Assembly: GCA_026770575.1 (NCBI GenBank)
Contig: MU657176.1
Location: 230,408 to 294,407, forward strand
DNA from: Pelagophyceae sp. CCMP2097
Taxonomy: Eukaryota > Sar > Pelagophyceae
Length of the DNA: 64,000 bases
Reading direction: 5' to 3'
Position 1 is the first letter of the stretch; each line of letters starts with the position of its first letter. Shown here one piece after another: positions 54,213-63,299 of this stretch. Both the position numbers and the translations under genes were made by a program. The notes under the pieces were generated by a model. It saw only the letters and a list, made by a program, of their open reading frames with translations, had not been told where the DNA came from and did no database searches.

Positions 54213-55885
54213 CTAGGAGAGGAGGAGCCTCGGGAGCACGACGTAAGCCAGCGGCGCGACGAAAATGAAGCCGTCCAAGCGGTCCAAAAGGCCGCCGTGG
54301 CCCGGCAGCAAATCTCCAAAGTCCTTGACGCGGCAGTCGCGCTTCAGCATGCTCGCGGTCAAGTCGCCGACCAGCGCGACCATGGAGATGGCGATCCCGT
54401 ACAAAAACCCCGCCTGCTGCCACCTCGGCCACCGCATGCACCGCGCGCCGAGCATGCCCACGAGAGCGCTCGCCGCGAAGCCCGAGACCGCGCCCTCGAT
54501 GGTCTTGTTGGGAGAAGCCTTTGCTGCCGCACCGAGCCCTAGGCTCTGCAAAGAGTGCCTCCCAAAACGCTTGCCGCCAAAGTACGCGCCGATATCCGCC
54601 GCCGCCACGCCCAGACAAGTCCACCACACCGCCACGGAGCCCGTCGTCACCGCGTCCGCCGGCAGCCACCGCGCCGCCGCCTGCGACGCGCACCGTCAAG
54701 TGCCGGGAGCGGGTGCTTCAAACGGGGCCCCCGCGGGTGGAGCCCACCGGAAAGGGACAGACAGGGGCCCGGGACCACGACGGCAGAACGCACCGAGAGC
54801 AGCGCGCCCCTGCCCTGAAGGCCGCCCGTGGGCGGCAGCCAGAGGGGCAGGCACCGCAGCCGCACCCACCACGACGGCAGGTACGCCGTGTAGAAGAGGC
54901 CCATCAAAGTCGTCGAAATGTCGTTGATGGACGAACAGTTTGGCCTCATGAGCAAAAGCCACAGCATGGTCCACGTCCTACGCCCCGACGCGTGCGGCGC
55001 GCATTCTGGCCAAGCGCCGCGAAAAGCGCACCCGGCGAGCGGGAAGACGAGCTCGTGCAGGTGCGGCGCGTAGCACGCGGCGTAGAGCATCGCGACCCTG
55101 CGTTCGCCGCTAAAACGGACTCGCGACGGCCCGCTTGCGCTTCGGAAAAAGCCGCGGACGCCGCGCGGCGGACGAGGAGCAGATGACGATGCGCCGCGCC
55201 GGCGTGGCGCCGCTCGCGATGGCCATCTTGAAGTACTCGAGCCTAGCGCACGGCGGGTCAAAGGGTGTCAAACGGCGGGCCGCGTGTGTCGAGGCAAGTG
55301 TGTCGGGGCGCCGCTGCGCGCTGCGCGACGAGGGCCTGGAGGCCCATGCCGACGGCGAAGAGGGCGTCGCCGGAGAAGATCCACGCCGTGAAGAGGAGGC
55401 CGCAGAGCACACCCGTCGCGGTGCGCGTCCGCAGCGACGACGGCGCCGGCGCCGGCGCGGCAGCGGCGCCGCCGAGGCGCACTTCAGCGTGCTGCGTCGC
55501 GTTCGCGAGCCACAGGTCCGAAACGTACGTCGCCTGGCCACGCGCGTCAACGTCGCCGCCTCCGAGCTTCTGGGGAGGCGGCGCGCGAGGCGGAACACGG
55601 GGCGCGGGGCCGCGCGCATCGCGAGACGAGGACGTCGCGTGGACGGTCCTGCGCCGCATCCTGCGGCGCCTGCGGCGCGGCGGCGGCGGCGGCGGCGGCG
55701 TGCGTCGCGGGCGCGTTTGGCGGCTCGACTTCAGTTGGAACAAGTGCCGTGGCGACGGAAGCCCTCCTCGTCGAGACTACGGCTGCGGGCGCCGCGTATC
55801 GTCTTCGATGCTGCGCGGGGGTCTGGAGGCCGGTGCAGGGCCGCGCGAGCGCGAGGAGCGCGGCCGCGCGGGCGCGACCCCCCAT
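54213..55885 (-). CDS. cdsA: phosphatidate cytidylyltransferase (CDP-diacylglycerol synthase), probably organellar
   Basis: Makes CDP-diacylglycerol from phosphatidate and CTP, the precursor of phosphatidylglycerol. The last exon carries AAADIGAYFGGKRFGRHS, SPNKTIEGAVSGF and the signature SMLKRDCRVKDFGDLLPGHG then GLLDRLDGF, complete and intact. Upstream exons contribute TATGVLCGLLFTAWIFSGDA, EYFKMAIASGATPARR, AACYAPHLHELVFPLAG and SSINDISTTLMGLFYTAYLP. Their borders could not all be fixed, so only outer bounds are given. The first exon (MGGRARAAALLALARPCTGL) has an N-terminal hydrophobic segment followed by an Ala/Arg-rich stretch, compatible with plastid targeting by a bipartite presequence. 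It shares a 110-base divergent region with the next gene. Confidence 0.88.
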
Positions 55886-55995
55886 CTCAAAGTGCAACCT
55901 TGCAGCTCGGCGTGTGGTCTTCCGCGTCGCCCAAGGTCGAAGCGTGCGGGACGCGGACTCCGAGCCGCGCCGCGCGTGTCCCATCGCTCGAGGCC
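55886..55995. promoter_or_regulatory. shared divergent promoter region, cdsA / SnoaL-like gene
   Basis: Only 110 bases separate the two outward-facing ATGs, the tightest head-to-head pair in the window. Confidence 0.45.
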
Positions 55996-57666
55996 ATGTG
56001 GGCGGCGTGGCTCGCGCTGGCGCCCTTCGCGGCGGCGCTGCTCACGCCGGCCTATACGGGCCGCGCCGCGCCGCGCCGCGGGGTGCGGGTGCGCGCGGCC
56101 GGCGATGGCGGCTCGGGCGACGAGTCGCTGCGCCTGGCGCAGTCGCTCATCGACTCGGCCTTCGGCGCCGCGCTCCTGGCGCCGGAATTTTGCTACCGCG
56201 CGGCCGGCGCGGCGCCGCTGACGAAGCGCGGCTTTGCGAAAGCGAACTTGCTCGCGACGGTCCTCGCGTCCTCACCAGACGCGACCTTTGACTTTGAGGA
56301 CGTCCGCCTCTCGCCGGGCGAAGAATCCGTCGTTCTCTACACCGCCCGATTCTCCGGCACGCACACCGCCGCAAATTGGCCAGGTAAGGCGAAGTCCAAC
56401 GGGTTGAAGCGGGACGAACTGCCCCCTCGGCGACTCGTTTCCCCGCGGGACGCTCGAGGTCCCGTTCAAACGTGCGATGTAGGCGACGGCGCGAAGGGTT
56501 TCCCACCTTCTGGGTTGAAGTGGTCGACCGGCCCAACGACGGGCCGCCTCGTCTTTTCCGGCGGCCTCTGCGTCGAGATGGACGAGGGCTTCGCCATGGA
56601 CCGCTCCGACGAGGGCATCCACGCCTCGACGGCCGCCGGCGTCGCCGAAGCCATGGGTGCCGGGCCTGAGGCCGGCGCGTCGCTCGCGCTCTGGCTCTCC
56701 GAGGCTTTGCGCCGCGCGCGGTCGGCGGATCCCTCGGGCCCCGCGCGGTCCATCGCGCCGCTGGCGCCGCGCATCATGTGTAGCGTCGCCGAGGAGGCGC
56801 TGCGCAGCCTCGCTGCGGGCAAGGGCGCGCCGTTCACGGCCGATAGCACCTTCCTCGGTGCCGATTTCGCGCCGCAGCCTCTGAACGCGGCGCTGCAGCG
56901 CCGCCAGTTCGCGCCATTTTCGTCGCTCCAGAACCTCCGCCTCGACGCCGCCGACAAGCGGCGCGTCTGGGCCGACGTCGTGCGGCCGGGGTCGCCTGTC
57001 GAAGTGGCGTCTGTCTACATTGACGACGACGGCCTCGTCTCCAGAGCCGCAGTCGGCTTCCGCGTCGGCGGCCGCGCGGTCGACCCGCTCGAGGCCCTCC
57101 TCGGCCTGCGCCGCGCGCTGGACGGCGCCTCGGAGGCCGTCGAAGATGTCACGGCCCAGGTCAATGCAGTCACGGCGCCCGCCACCAAGTCCATCGACGC
57201 TCTGAAGCGCGGCGTCTTCGGCGTGGTGAATTCGGTGCAGGCGGTGCGAGACAACGTTTCTGCAAAGGCGGAAAAGCTCCAGGCAGAAGTGCAAGCGCTC
57301 CCCAAGGCGCTCAACCTGCGAGTGGAGGTCGCGCCGACCAACGATGCGCCAAAGGTGGCGGTCCCGACGACGCCCGACGAGCCCGTGCGCGTCAAGAAGC
57401 AGCTCTTCTCGTTCACGCCGCCGACGTTCGACGCCCCCCCCAAGGCGGCGGCGCCCAAGGTGGCGGCGCCGGCGCGCGACTCGCCGCCGCGCATCTCCTT
57501 CACGCCGCCAAAGTTCGACCCGCCTCCCAAGTTGGCCCCCGAGGCGGCCAAGGCGGCGGCGTCGGCCAAGAAGCCTTTTTTCGCGTTCACGAAGCCAAAG
57601 TTCGACCCGCCCCCGAAATCCGCGCGGGAGCGCGAGGCCGAGGCAAAGGCCGCGCGGCGAAAATGA
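55996..57666 (+). CDS. secreted or plastid protein with SnoaL/NTF2-like domains and a Pro-rich repeat tail
   Basis: Join 55996..56383 and 56483..57666 gives 523 residues; the 99-base intron (GTAAGG..GATGTAG) is a multiple of three and open, so it could be missed. Residues 1-17 (MWAAWLALAPFAAALLTP) form a signal peptide followed by a basic transit-like stretch. LLAPEFCYRAAGAAPLTKRG then DATFDFEDVRLSPGEESVVL and RFSGTHTAANWPG resemble the SnoaL-like NTF2 fold. A second copy seems to start near GAPFTADSTFLGADFAPQPL. A helical stretch follows, then three repeats of SFTPPKFDPPPK type. No catalytic residue can be assigned. A thylakoid or plastid role is possible but unproven. Confidence 0.6.
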   Translation: MWAAWLALAPFAAALLTPAYTGRAAPRRGVRVRAAGDGGSGDESLRLAQSLIDSAFGAALLAPEFCYRAAGAAPLTKRGFAKANLLATVLASSPDATFDFEDVRLSPGEESVVLYTARFSGTHTAANWPGKAKSNGLKRDELPPRRLVSPRDARGPVQTCDVGDGAKGFPPSGLKWSTGPTTGRLVFSGGLCVEMDEGFAMDRSDEGIHASTAAGVAEAMGAGPEAGASLALWLSEALRRARSADPSGPARSIAPLAPRIMCSVAEEALRSLAAGKGAPFTADSTFLGADFAPQPLNAALQRRQFAPFSSLQNLRLDAADKRRVWADVVRPGSPVEVASVYIDDDGLVSRAAVGFRVGGRAVDPLEALLGLRRALDGASEAVEDVTAQVNAVTAPATKSIDALKRGVFGVVNSVQAVRDNVSAKAEKLQAEVQALPKALNLRVEVAPTNDAPKVAVPTTPDEPVRVKKQLFSFTPPTFDAPPKAAAPKVAAPARDSPPRISFTPPKFDPPPKLAPEAAKAAASAKKPFFAFTKPKFDPPPKSAREREAEAKAARRK

Positions 57667-58162
57667 CCCCACCCACTCGAGGGAAGGCTCCGGCGTGACA
57701 TAATATTAGTGCCTCTGCAAGTCGTCGCGGCGGGGGCGCCCTAGGACACACGTATGATGACCTCCATCCTCCGAGATGGCCGCCTGCAGGGCTGCCGACG
57801 TTTCGCGCGCACACGGCTCGTCGCACCGCCTTCTTTCTATTTCGAAAAAGACCACGGATGACCTGAGCTCGAAACGGCTACGGACGAGTCCCTGTGCACG
57901 ACGACGCGCGACTGCGCCCCGTCGTTGTTCATAATGTTTACTTGTTCCTGTGACCAGCGCGCGGGCTGCGGCGACGGCTCAAAGGCCGTCGGCGGCGGCG
58001 TCGAATCATGCGTCGGAGGCACGGTGGGCGCGACATTCGGGGTCACACCACATAAGAGCGGGTCCGGCGCTGGCGTCGGCGCCAGGGTCGGCTGCGGCCT
58101 TTGGCGGCGACGGCCGGGCTACTGGAGCGCGGGGTTGCGGGGCGCGCGTGCCCAACGCTGGG
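57667..58162. other. convergent intergenic region
   Basis: About 500 bases between two gene ends. Nothing recognised. Confidence 0.5.
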
Positions 58163-59691
58163 CTACATGGGGCCCCAGTCCTTGGTGTCGAGGCCGACGA
58201 GCTTGGCCGTGTTGAGCATGCGCTCAACGGTGGCGCGGTCGATGCAGACGAGCGAGACTTCTGTGATGGCCTTGACCGTGGCCGCGCGAGGCGCGTCCCG
58301 CAGCAGCGCCAGCTCGCCGAAGAAATCGCCCGACGTCACGGTGGCCACGGTCGTCGGCGTGCCGTTAATCGCCTTGATGCACTCAGCCTTGCCGTCTTCG
58401 ATCTAAGTGGCGAGGCGCGTACAAAACGGCTCATAGAGGCTGCCCCGCGGCGCTCGCAAAAGTCGACGGGTACGCACGATGAAGAATTCGTTGCCCGGGT
58501 CGCCGGCTCGGATGATGACGTCGCCGGGGAGGAAGTCCTTGCCCGTGAGCGAGTTGCAGAGGACGTTGGTCTCCGCGATGGTGAGGCGCTGGAAGATGGG
58601 AATCGACTGCACAAACTTGTAGTAGAGCATAATCTTCTTCTTCTCCGTGTCCTGCAGGATGGACTTGAACGTGACGCGGTCCAGGCCCCACGTCGTCACC
58701 GCGCCGCGGGCCAAGACGGTGGCCGCGCGCGGCGCGTCGTAGAGCAAAGCGAGCTCGCCAAAGTACCGGCGCTCCACGTGCGCGTCGTTCTTGTCGGCGC
58801 ACGGGATCTCCATTACCTTGCCCACGCCGTCGACCTGGCGAAAAGCAGTCCGGCGCCAAACGGACGCTTCGGCGCGCCAAGACGCTTCGGCGCGGTGTTA
58901 AACGCACCTCAATGTCGCAGATGCCGTCCTCGACGACGTAGAACATGTCGCCGACCGCGCCCTGCTTAATGATGACCTCGCCCGGCGCATAAGTCATTTC
59001 GGTCATGGCCTGGACGAGGACGTCGATCTCCTTCTTTGTCAGCTCCTTGAGAAAGAACAGCTGCTTCAGCACGCCAAAGAGGAAGAGCTGCTTCTCCGCC
59101 GACTTCTCGACGATGGGCCTGGGTACCGCAAAGTTTGCGGCGGCGGGGCGTTCGCCGTCACGGACGAAAAAGGCGGCGGGCGCGACGCACGGGACCCAGT
59201 TCTTTTCAACGTGGACCGGTGCGGCTTGGACAGACCCGCGCTTCTTGCCGGCGCTCTGCTTCACCTCGACGTAGTCGGCATAATCGTCGGCGTCGTCGTC
59301 GTCGTCGTCGTCTTCCTTTTCGTCGTACGGCGCGGACGCCACAAAGTCCGGGTTGGCGGCAAAGTCTGACTTCGGCGCCGAAGCCGCCGACGCCGCAAAG
59401 TCGGCGGGGTAGTTGCGCTGCAGGTACGCAAACATGAATTTGACCTGGCGCGGCGCTTTGGATGAATTACGGCGGCGGATACCACGCGGCGGCGAGCGCC
59501 ACGGCCGCGGCGGTGCCCCGGCGCGGCGGAACGCGGGTCTCGTTCGCGCAGCGGCGCACCGGCTGCTCGGGCTGCGCGCTGATCATCTCGGCGGTCATTT
59601 CGCGGTAGATTTTCTCGATGGCGTGTTTTTCGAGGTACGTCTCCCACTTTTGCTGCTGCGCGACCACGTGCGTAGAAACCGAGTCCGACAT
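58163..59691 (-). CDS. PKAR: cAMP-dependent protein kinase regulatory subunit
   Basis: Join 58163..58402, 58478..58834, 58908..59444, 59560..59691 gives 421 residues, every joint phase 0. Residues 13-60 form an RIIa-type docking and dimerisation helix pair: WETYLEKHAIEKIYREMTAE then MISAQPEQPVKFMFAYLQRN across intron 1. After an acidic linker, KKRGSVQAAP sits where the inhibitor site lies; Ser at the target position makes it RII-like (phosphorylatable). Both cAMP sites have intact cassettes: FGELALLYDAPRAATV and FGELALLRDAPRAATV with the Glu and Arg that hold the cyclic phosphate. So it should bind cAMP and inhibit the kinase. The gene is head to head with the WW-domain gene, 320 bases apart. 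A different two-CNBD protein lies at 8.1-10.1 kb. Confidence 0.94.
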
Positions 59692-60011
59692 GGCCCCCAC
59701 TGCCTCGCGAAGCGCGGCCGCAGCGGACGCCAGGAAGCGGACCCGCGCGACGCTGTTCGAACCCGCCGTGAAATTGCGCGAAAGTCGTTTTGAAAGCGTT
59801 GATTTTCTTTTACTCTGTCACGATGACGCAAACTGACGACGGGTAAAGCTTCAAGTTGATGGAAGGCCAATTTTTTGCCGGACCGAAAACTTCAGGGGCA
59901 AACTGAAACTTCAAACTTTAGATGCAAGCGCTAAAAAGCGTTCTTAGGAGTGCTTTGCTGAGTGAGATCGACGAGCGACTTCCCGTGGCCAAGCGGCTTC
60001 CGTAGGCGCTC
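59692..60011. promoter_or_regulatory. shared divergent promoter region, PKA-R / WW-domain gene
   Basis: 320 bases between outward-facing starts, with AT-rich stretches (GTTGATTTTCTTTTACTCTG from about 59798). Confidence 0.4.
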
Positions 60012-60668
60012 ATGAGCGCGCGCAGCACGTTCCAGCCGATGGGCCACGCGACGCCGATCCCCATCGGCGCCGCCGCGGTGCGCCACGGCAGCGGCGGCTC
60101 GATCGTTGCGTCGCAGCACCGACGACCGAGCCCCGACGCCGACGACAAGCCGCCGCCGCGGCGGCGCGTCGACTCCGCGTCGGGCTTCAAGGCCGGCGCG
60201 CCCGGCAACGCCGTCCGGCTGTCGGAGATGCAAAACGGTCCTCACTCCCGCGTCGGCAGCCGCGGTCGTTCGAGGGCGCCGACGATGGCCGGTGACGCGT
60301 CCATTCACGCGCCGCCGCGCAGGTTCGGCGCCGTCGAATTTCCGGCCGCCCATGCGCGCGGCGCCGCCGCGGGCTATGCCCGCGGCGCCCGCGCGGACGC
60401 TGCTGGAGCAGCAGCGCGCGCACCAGGAGCGGCAGCCGGACGCGGCCGAATCCAAGGCGAGCGAGTGGACGCAGCACTGGGACGAAGAGGTCGGGTCGCA
60501 CTATTACTTCAACTCGATTACTGGTGCGCAAATCGAGACCCGCCGACCCGTCCTTCCCGCTCGAGACCCGCAGACCCGTCCTGCTCCGTCGGTTACCGAG
60601 TGGAGTCGCGCTCGAAATTCCTGGCAATTGTAGGCGAGGCGACATGGGTGGTCCAGGGGCTCTCCTAG
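60012..60668 (+). CDS. small WW-domain protein
   Basis: Join 60012..60237, 60323..60523, 60634..60668 gives 153 residues in frame. The N-terminal 115 residues are disordered and rich in Pro, Arg and Ala. The C-terminus is a WW domain, the last part of which is supplied by a 35-base terminal exon: WTQHWDEEVGSHYYFNSITG then EATWVVQGLS. Both signature Trp residues, the YYFN and the T-G-E are in place, but the final Pro of typical WW domains is replaced (V-V-Q). WW domains bind Pro-rich ligands. The fit of the 35-base exon to the end of the domain strongly supports the intron 60524..60633 (GTGCGC..TTGTAG). Confidence 0.8.
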   Translation: MSARSTFQPMGHATPIPIGAAAVRHGSGGSIVASQHRRPSPDADDKPPPRRRVDSASGFKAGAPGNAVRLSEMQNGPHSRVGSRGRSRAPTMAGDASIHAPPRRFGAVEFPAAHARGAAAGYARGARADAAGAAARAPGAAAGRGRIQGERVDAALGRRGRVALLLQLDYWCANRDPPTRPSRSRPADPSCSVGYRVESRSKFLAIVGEATWVVQGLS

Positions 60669-60971
60669 CCGAGGGGGACCAACTTAAAGTTTAGCTTGCG
60701 AAGCTTTCGAGCTCTCGCTTTTTGTCTGTCATCGTAGGAATTCCTAACCAATCTGTATAGTGGACGCCGCCACCCTTGTGAGGGAAGGAAGCGCGACGGC
60801 GCGGTGGGATCCGGAATCCTCTCCGGCCCGGGGTGGTTCCTTTCGCTCACGGCGAGATCCGTTTTAATCCTCAAAGCTTGGGCGCATTTGCATTGCCCGC
60901 AACGACCAAAGTCTCTGTACAAAATTGTAGACTGTAGAGGAGCTGTTGCGAGGTCGGCCGGGCGCGCCGCC
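60669..60971 (+). promoter_or_regulatory. upstream region of the actin-like gene
   Basis: About 300 bases between same-strand genes; holds the palindrome TAGGAATTCCTA at 60735-60746 about 225 bases before the ATG, and a run ACAAAATTGTAGACTGTAG near 60920. Confidence 0.45.
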
Positions 60972-62408
60972 ATGGAGGGCGGCGACTGCATCGTCATCGA
61001 CGCCGGCTCGGCGTCGGTCAAGGCCGGCTACTCGGGCGAGGACACGCCGCGGAGCGTCTTCCCGTCGATCATCCTCGATGACGGAGGTCCACCCGCCAGC
61101 GTCGCACGGCGCCGCCCGGCTCCGGCGATGGTCCGCCGCCGCCGCGCGTGTGCGCCTCACGCCGCCGCCTAGGCGCGCCGGCGAACGGTGGCAAGGCGAG
61201 CGCGATGAGCACGTGCGTCGGAGGCTCCGCGCAGCGCCGCGGCCGACTCCCGCGGCCCGCCGACGCCTTGCGCTTAGGTCGTCGGGCGGGCGGCGCGCCG
61301 AGTCTGCGGAGTTCCACTTTGACTCTGCGGCGTCGCACCCGATCCAGCACGGCGTGGTGCTCGAGGGCAACTGGGAGAAGATGGAGCATCTGTGGGACTT
61401 GACCTTTGGAACTTACCTCAAGCAGTACCCAGAGGCCGTCTCGACGGGCGGCTCGAACACGCACGGCCACGGCTACGCCGTCCTCCTCGCCGAGGCGCCG
61501 GGCACGCCCGCGGCCGCGCGCGAGCGCGCCGCGCAGATCATGTTCGAGACGTTCAAGGTCCCGGCCATCTGCTTCTTCAACTCCGCCTCGCTCTCCCTCT
61601 TCGCCTCGGGCCGCACGCGCGGCATCGTCCTCGAGTGCGGCGCGGGCGCCGCGCACGCCGTGCCTGTCTTCGAAGGCGAGCGCCGCCCTTCTCGCGACAA
61701 GGGGGTGGCGTCTCCCCGGACAAGGCGGTGCCTCTCCGGCAGGGGCCTCTGAGATGCTCGATTCAGAAGCGTGTCTTAGGCTTTGCTCTGGCGCACGCGG
61801 TGCTGCGTTCCGAGCTCGCGGGCCAGGACGTCACCGCCGCGCTGTCGGCCAACCTGCGGCGCGCGGGCCACGCGCTGCCCTTTGACGTCGTGCGCGAGAT
61901 GAAGGAGAAGCTCTGCCGCGTTTCGCCGCGCGATTCGCCCGCGGAGCCGGGCGGAAGCTTGGATGTCGTCGAGTACGAGCTCCCCGACGGGACCATGGTG
62001 CGCGTCGCGGCGCAGGCCGTGTCGGCGGCGCCGCAGGTCTTATTCGCCGGCCGCGGCGACGAACTGCCGTTGCACGAGCTCGTGGCGAGGGCCGTGGCAA
62101 TGTGCGACCGCGACTTTCAGCTCGACTTGCGCGCCGCCGTCGTCTTGGCGGGCGGCACGACCATGCTCCCCGGCCTCTGCGACCGCCTCCAGGCCGAGTT
62201 GGCAGACGCGCTGCCGCCGGGGCCGCTCCGCGTCGTGCCGGGGCCGCACCCGACGGGGGCCGCCGAGAGGGGCTACAACGCCCAGCGCAAGTGGGCGGCG
62301 TGGATCGGCGGGAGCATGTTCGCCTCGCTGGAGACGTTCAAGCAGTGCGCTGTGACCAAGCAGGAGTGGGAGGACGACGAGAGCATCGTCCACCGCAAGG
62401 CCTTCTAA
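60972..62408 (+). CDS. divergent actin / actin-related protein
   Basis: Actin-fold ATPase. Join 60972..61086, 61173..61233, 61278..61675, 61780..62408 gives 400 residues (actin 375). It begins MEGGDCIVIDAGSASVKAGY (phosphate loop), then VFPSII. Later: VGGSAQ, HPIQHGVVLEGNWEKMEHLW, AQIMFETFKVPAICFFNSAS, RTRGIVLECGAGAAHAVPVF then EGFALAHAVLRSELAGQDVT, MKEKLCRVS, AAVVLAGGTTMLPGLCDRLQ and the end ESIVHRKAF. The second P-loop is D-x-G in actin but reads ECGAG here, so Asp154 is replaced by Glu and hydrolysis may be altered. It lacks the DNase-loop region of actin. Introns 61234..61277 and 61676..61779 need GC donors (GCGCCG, GCGAGC) to restore VGGSAQ and VFEGFALAHA. It is clearly not a conventional actin; subfamily unclear. 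Confidence 0.85.
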
Positions 62409-62566
62409 CTCGAACGCGAAAGCTTCTTGGGTTTCAGATTTCATTAAATCCTTCTTAAGTTTGCCAGACAGAAAATCTTTTTTGGAAGCTTCTGTGTGCA
62501 ATCTTTCGGCCCAATCTTTCCCCGAGCCGCGCCCGCTGCCCGCCCCCGCCGCCGCCGCGCGCCGAG

Positions 62567-63009
62567 ATGAGCCTCACGCTGGCCCGGACCCTGTCGCGCT
62601 TGACCGCGCCGCTTTCGCGCCCCACGTCGCGACCGGCGGCGCGCCAAAAGTCTGCGGGCCACGCCGGCCTCGACCAGCACGGCCACAACCAGCACATGGT
62701 GCGCCGGCCGCCGCCTCGGCCCCTCAACGGCCACCGGTCCTCCCGCGACGCGCGCGTAGTGCTTTTTTTACGGCCAGCAATTCGTAGTGCTTTGACGGGC
62801 AGCCGTTCGACAAGCGTCTCATCGGCGGCATGATCGGCTTTTGCTTGCGCCAACCCGCGCCCGTAATTTTTGAACGGCTGTTGATGCGCTGGGCGGGCGG
62901 CCTCTCGAGGAAATATTGCGGCTGACGGCCGCCGTCTAGGGTCGTCGGCACCGGCGTCCCCGTCTTCGCGGTCTGGTTCCAGAACAAGAAGCACGGCTTC
63001 ATCAAGTAA
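62567..63009 (+). CDS. small mitochondrial membrane protein, possibly a respiratory-chain subunit
   Basis: Outer bounds only. MSLTLARTLSRLTAPLSRP is a good mitochondrial presequence. It is followed by HMVRRPPPRPL, then, after one or two introns, CFDGQPFDKRLIGGMIG and finally VVGTGVPVFAVWFQNKKHGF then IK and stop at 63009. The last block (Gly-rich hydrophobic helix then Q-x-K-K) recalls tiny single-span subunits of cytochrome c oxidase (VIIc-like), but I am not sure. Candidate introns end at GTAG near 62792 and CTAG near 62939; I could not match all phases. Total length would be near 85 residues. Confidence 0.5.
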
Positions 63010-63299
63010 ACGAGCTCCGCCCATGCGGGCGCGTGTCGCGGGCGGCCCGAAAGCGCACGCGGACATCGCGGTCGCCCCCCGCGGCCCGAGGCTGCACGAT
63101 TCTTTGCAAAAACGTATTGAGCAGGGAAAAGATCCCCAGGTGATCATACATGTCCGAGGCCTCCGCGGCGTGCGACACGCGCGTGGAGCGTGGACGTCGA
63201 AGAATGTTGTTTTTGGCGAAACCTTGACGTCACGTGAAGGCAGTTTACCTTTGGGTCTCGTGCACTGGGTCATGAAATCATAACCCTGGGTAATACTTT

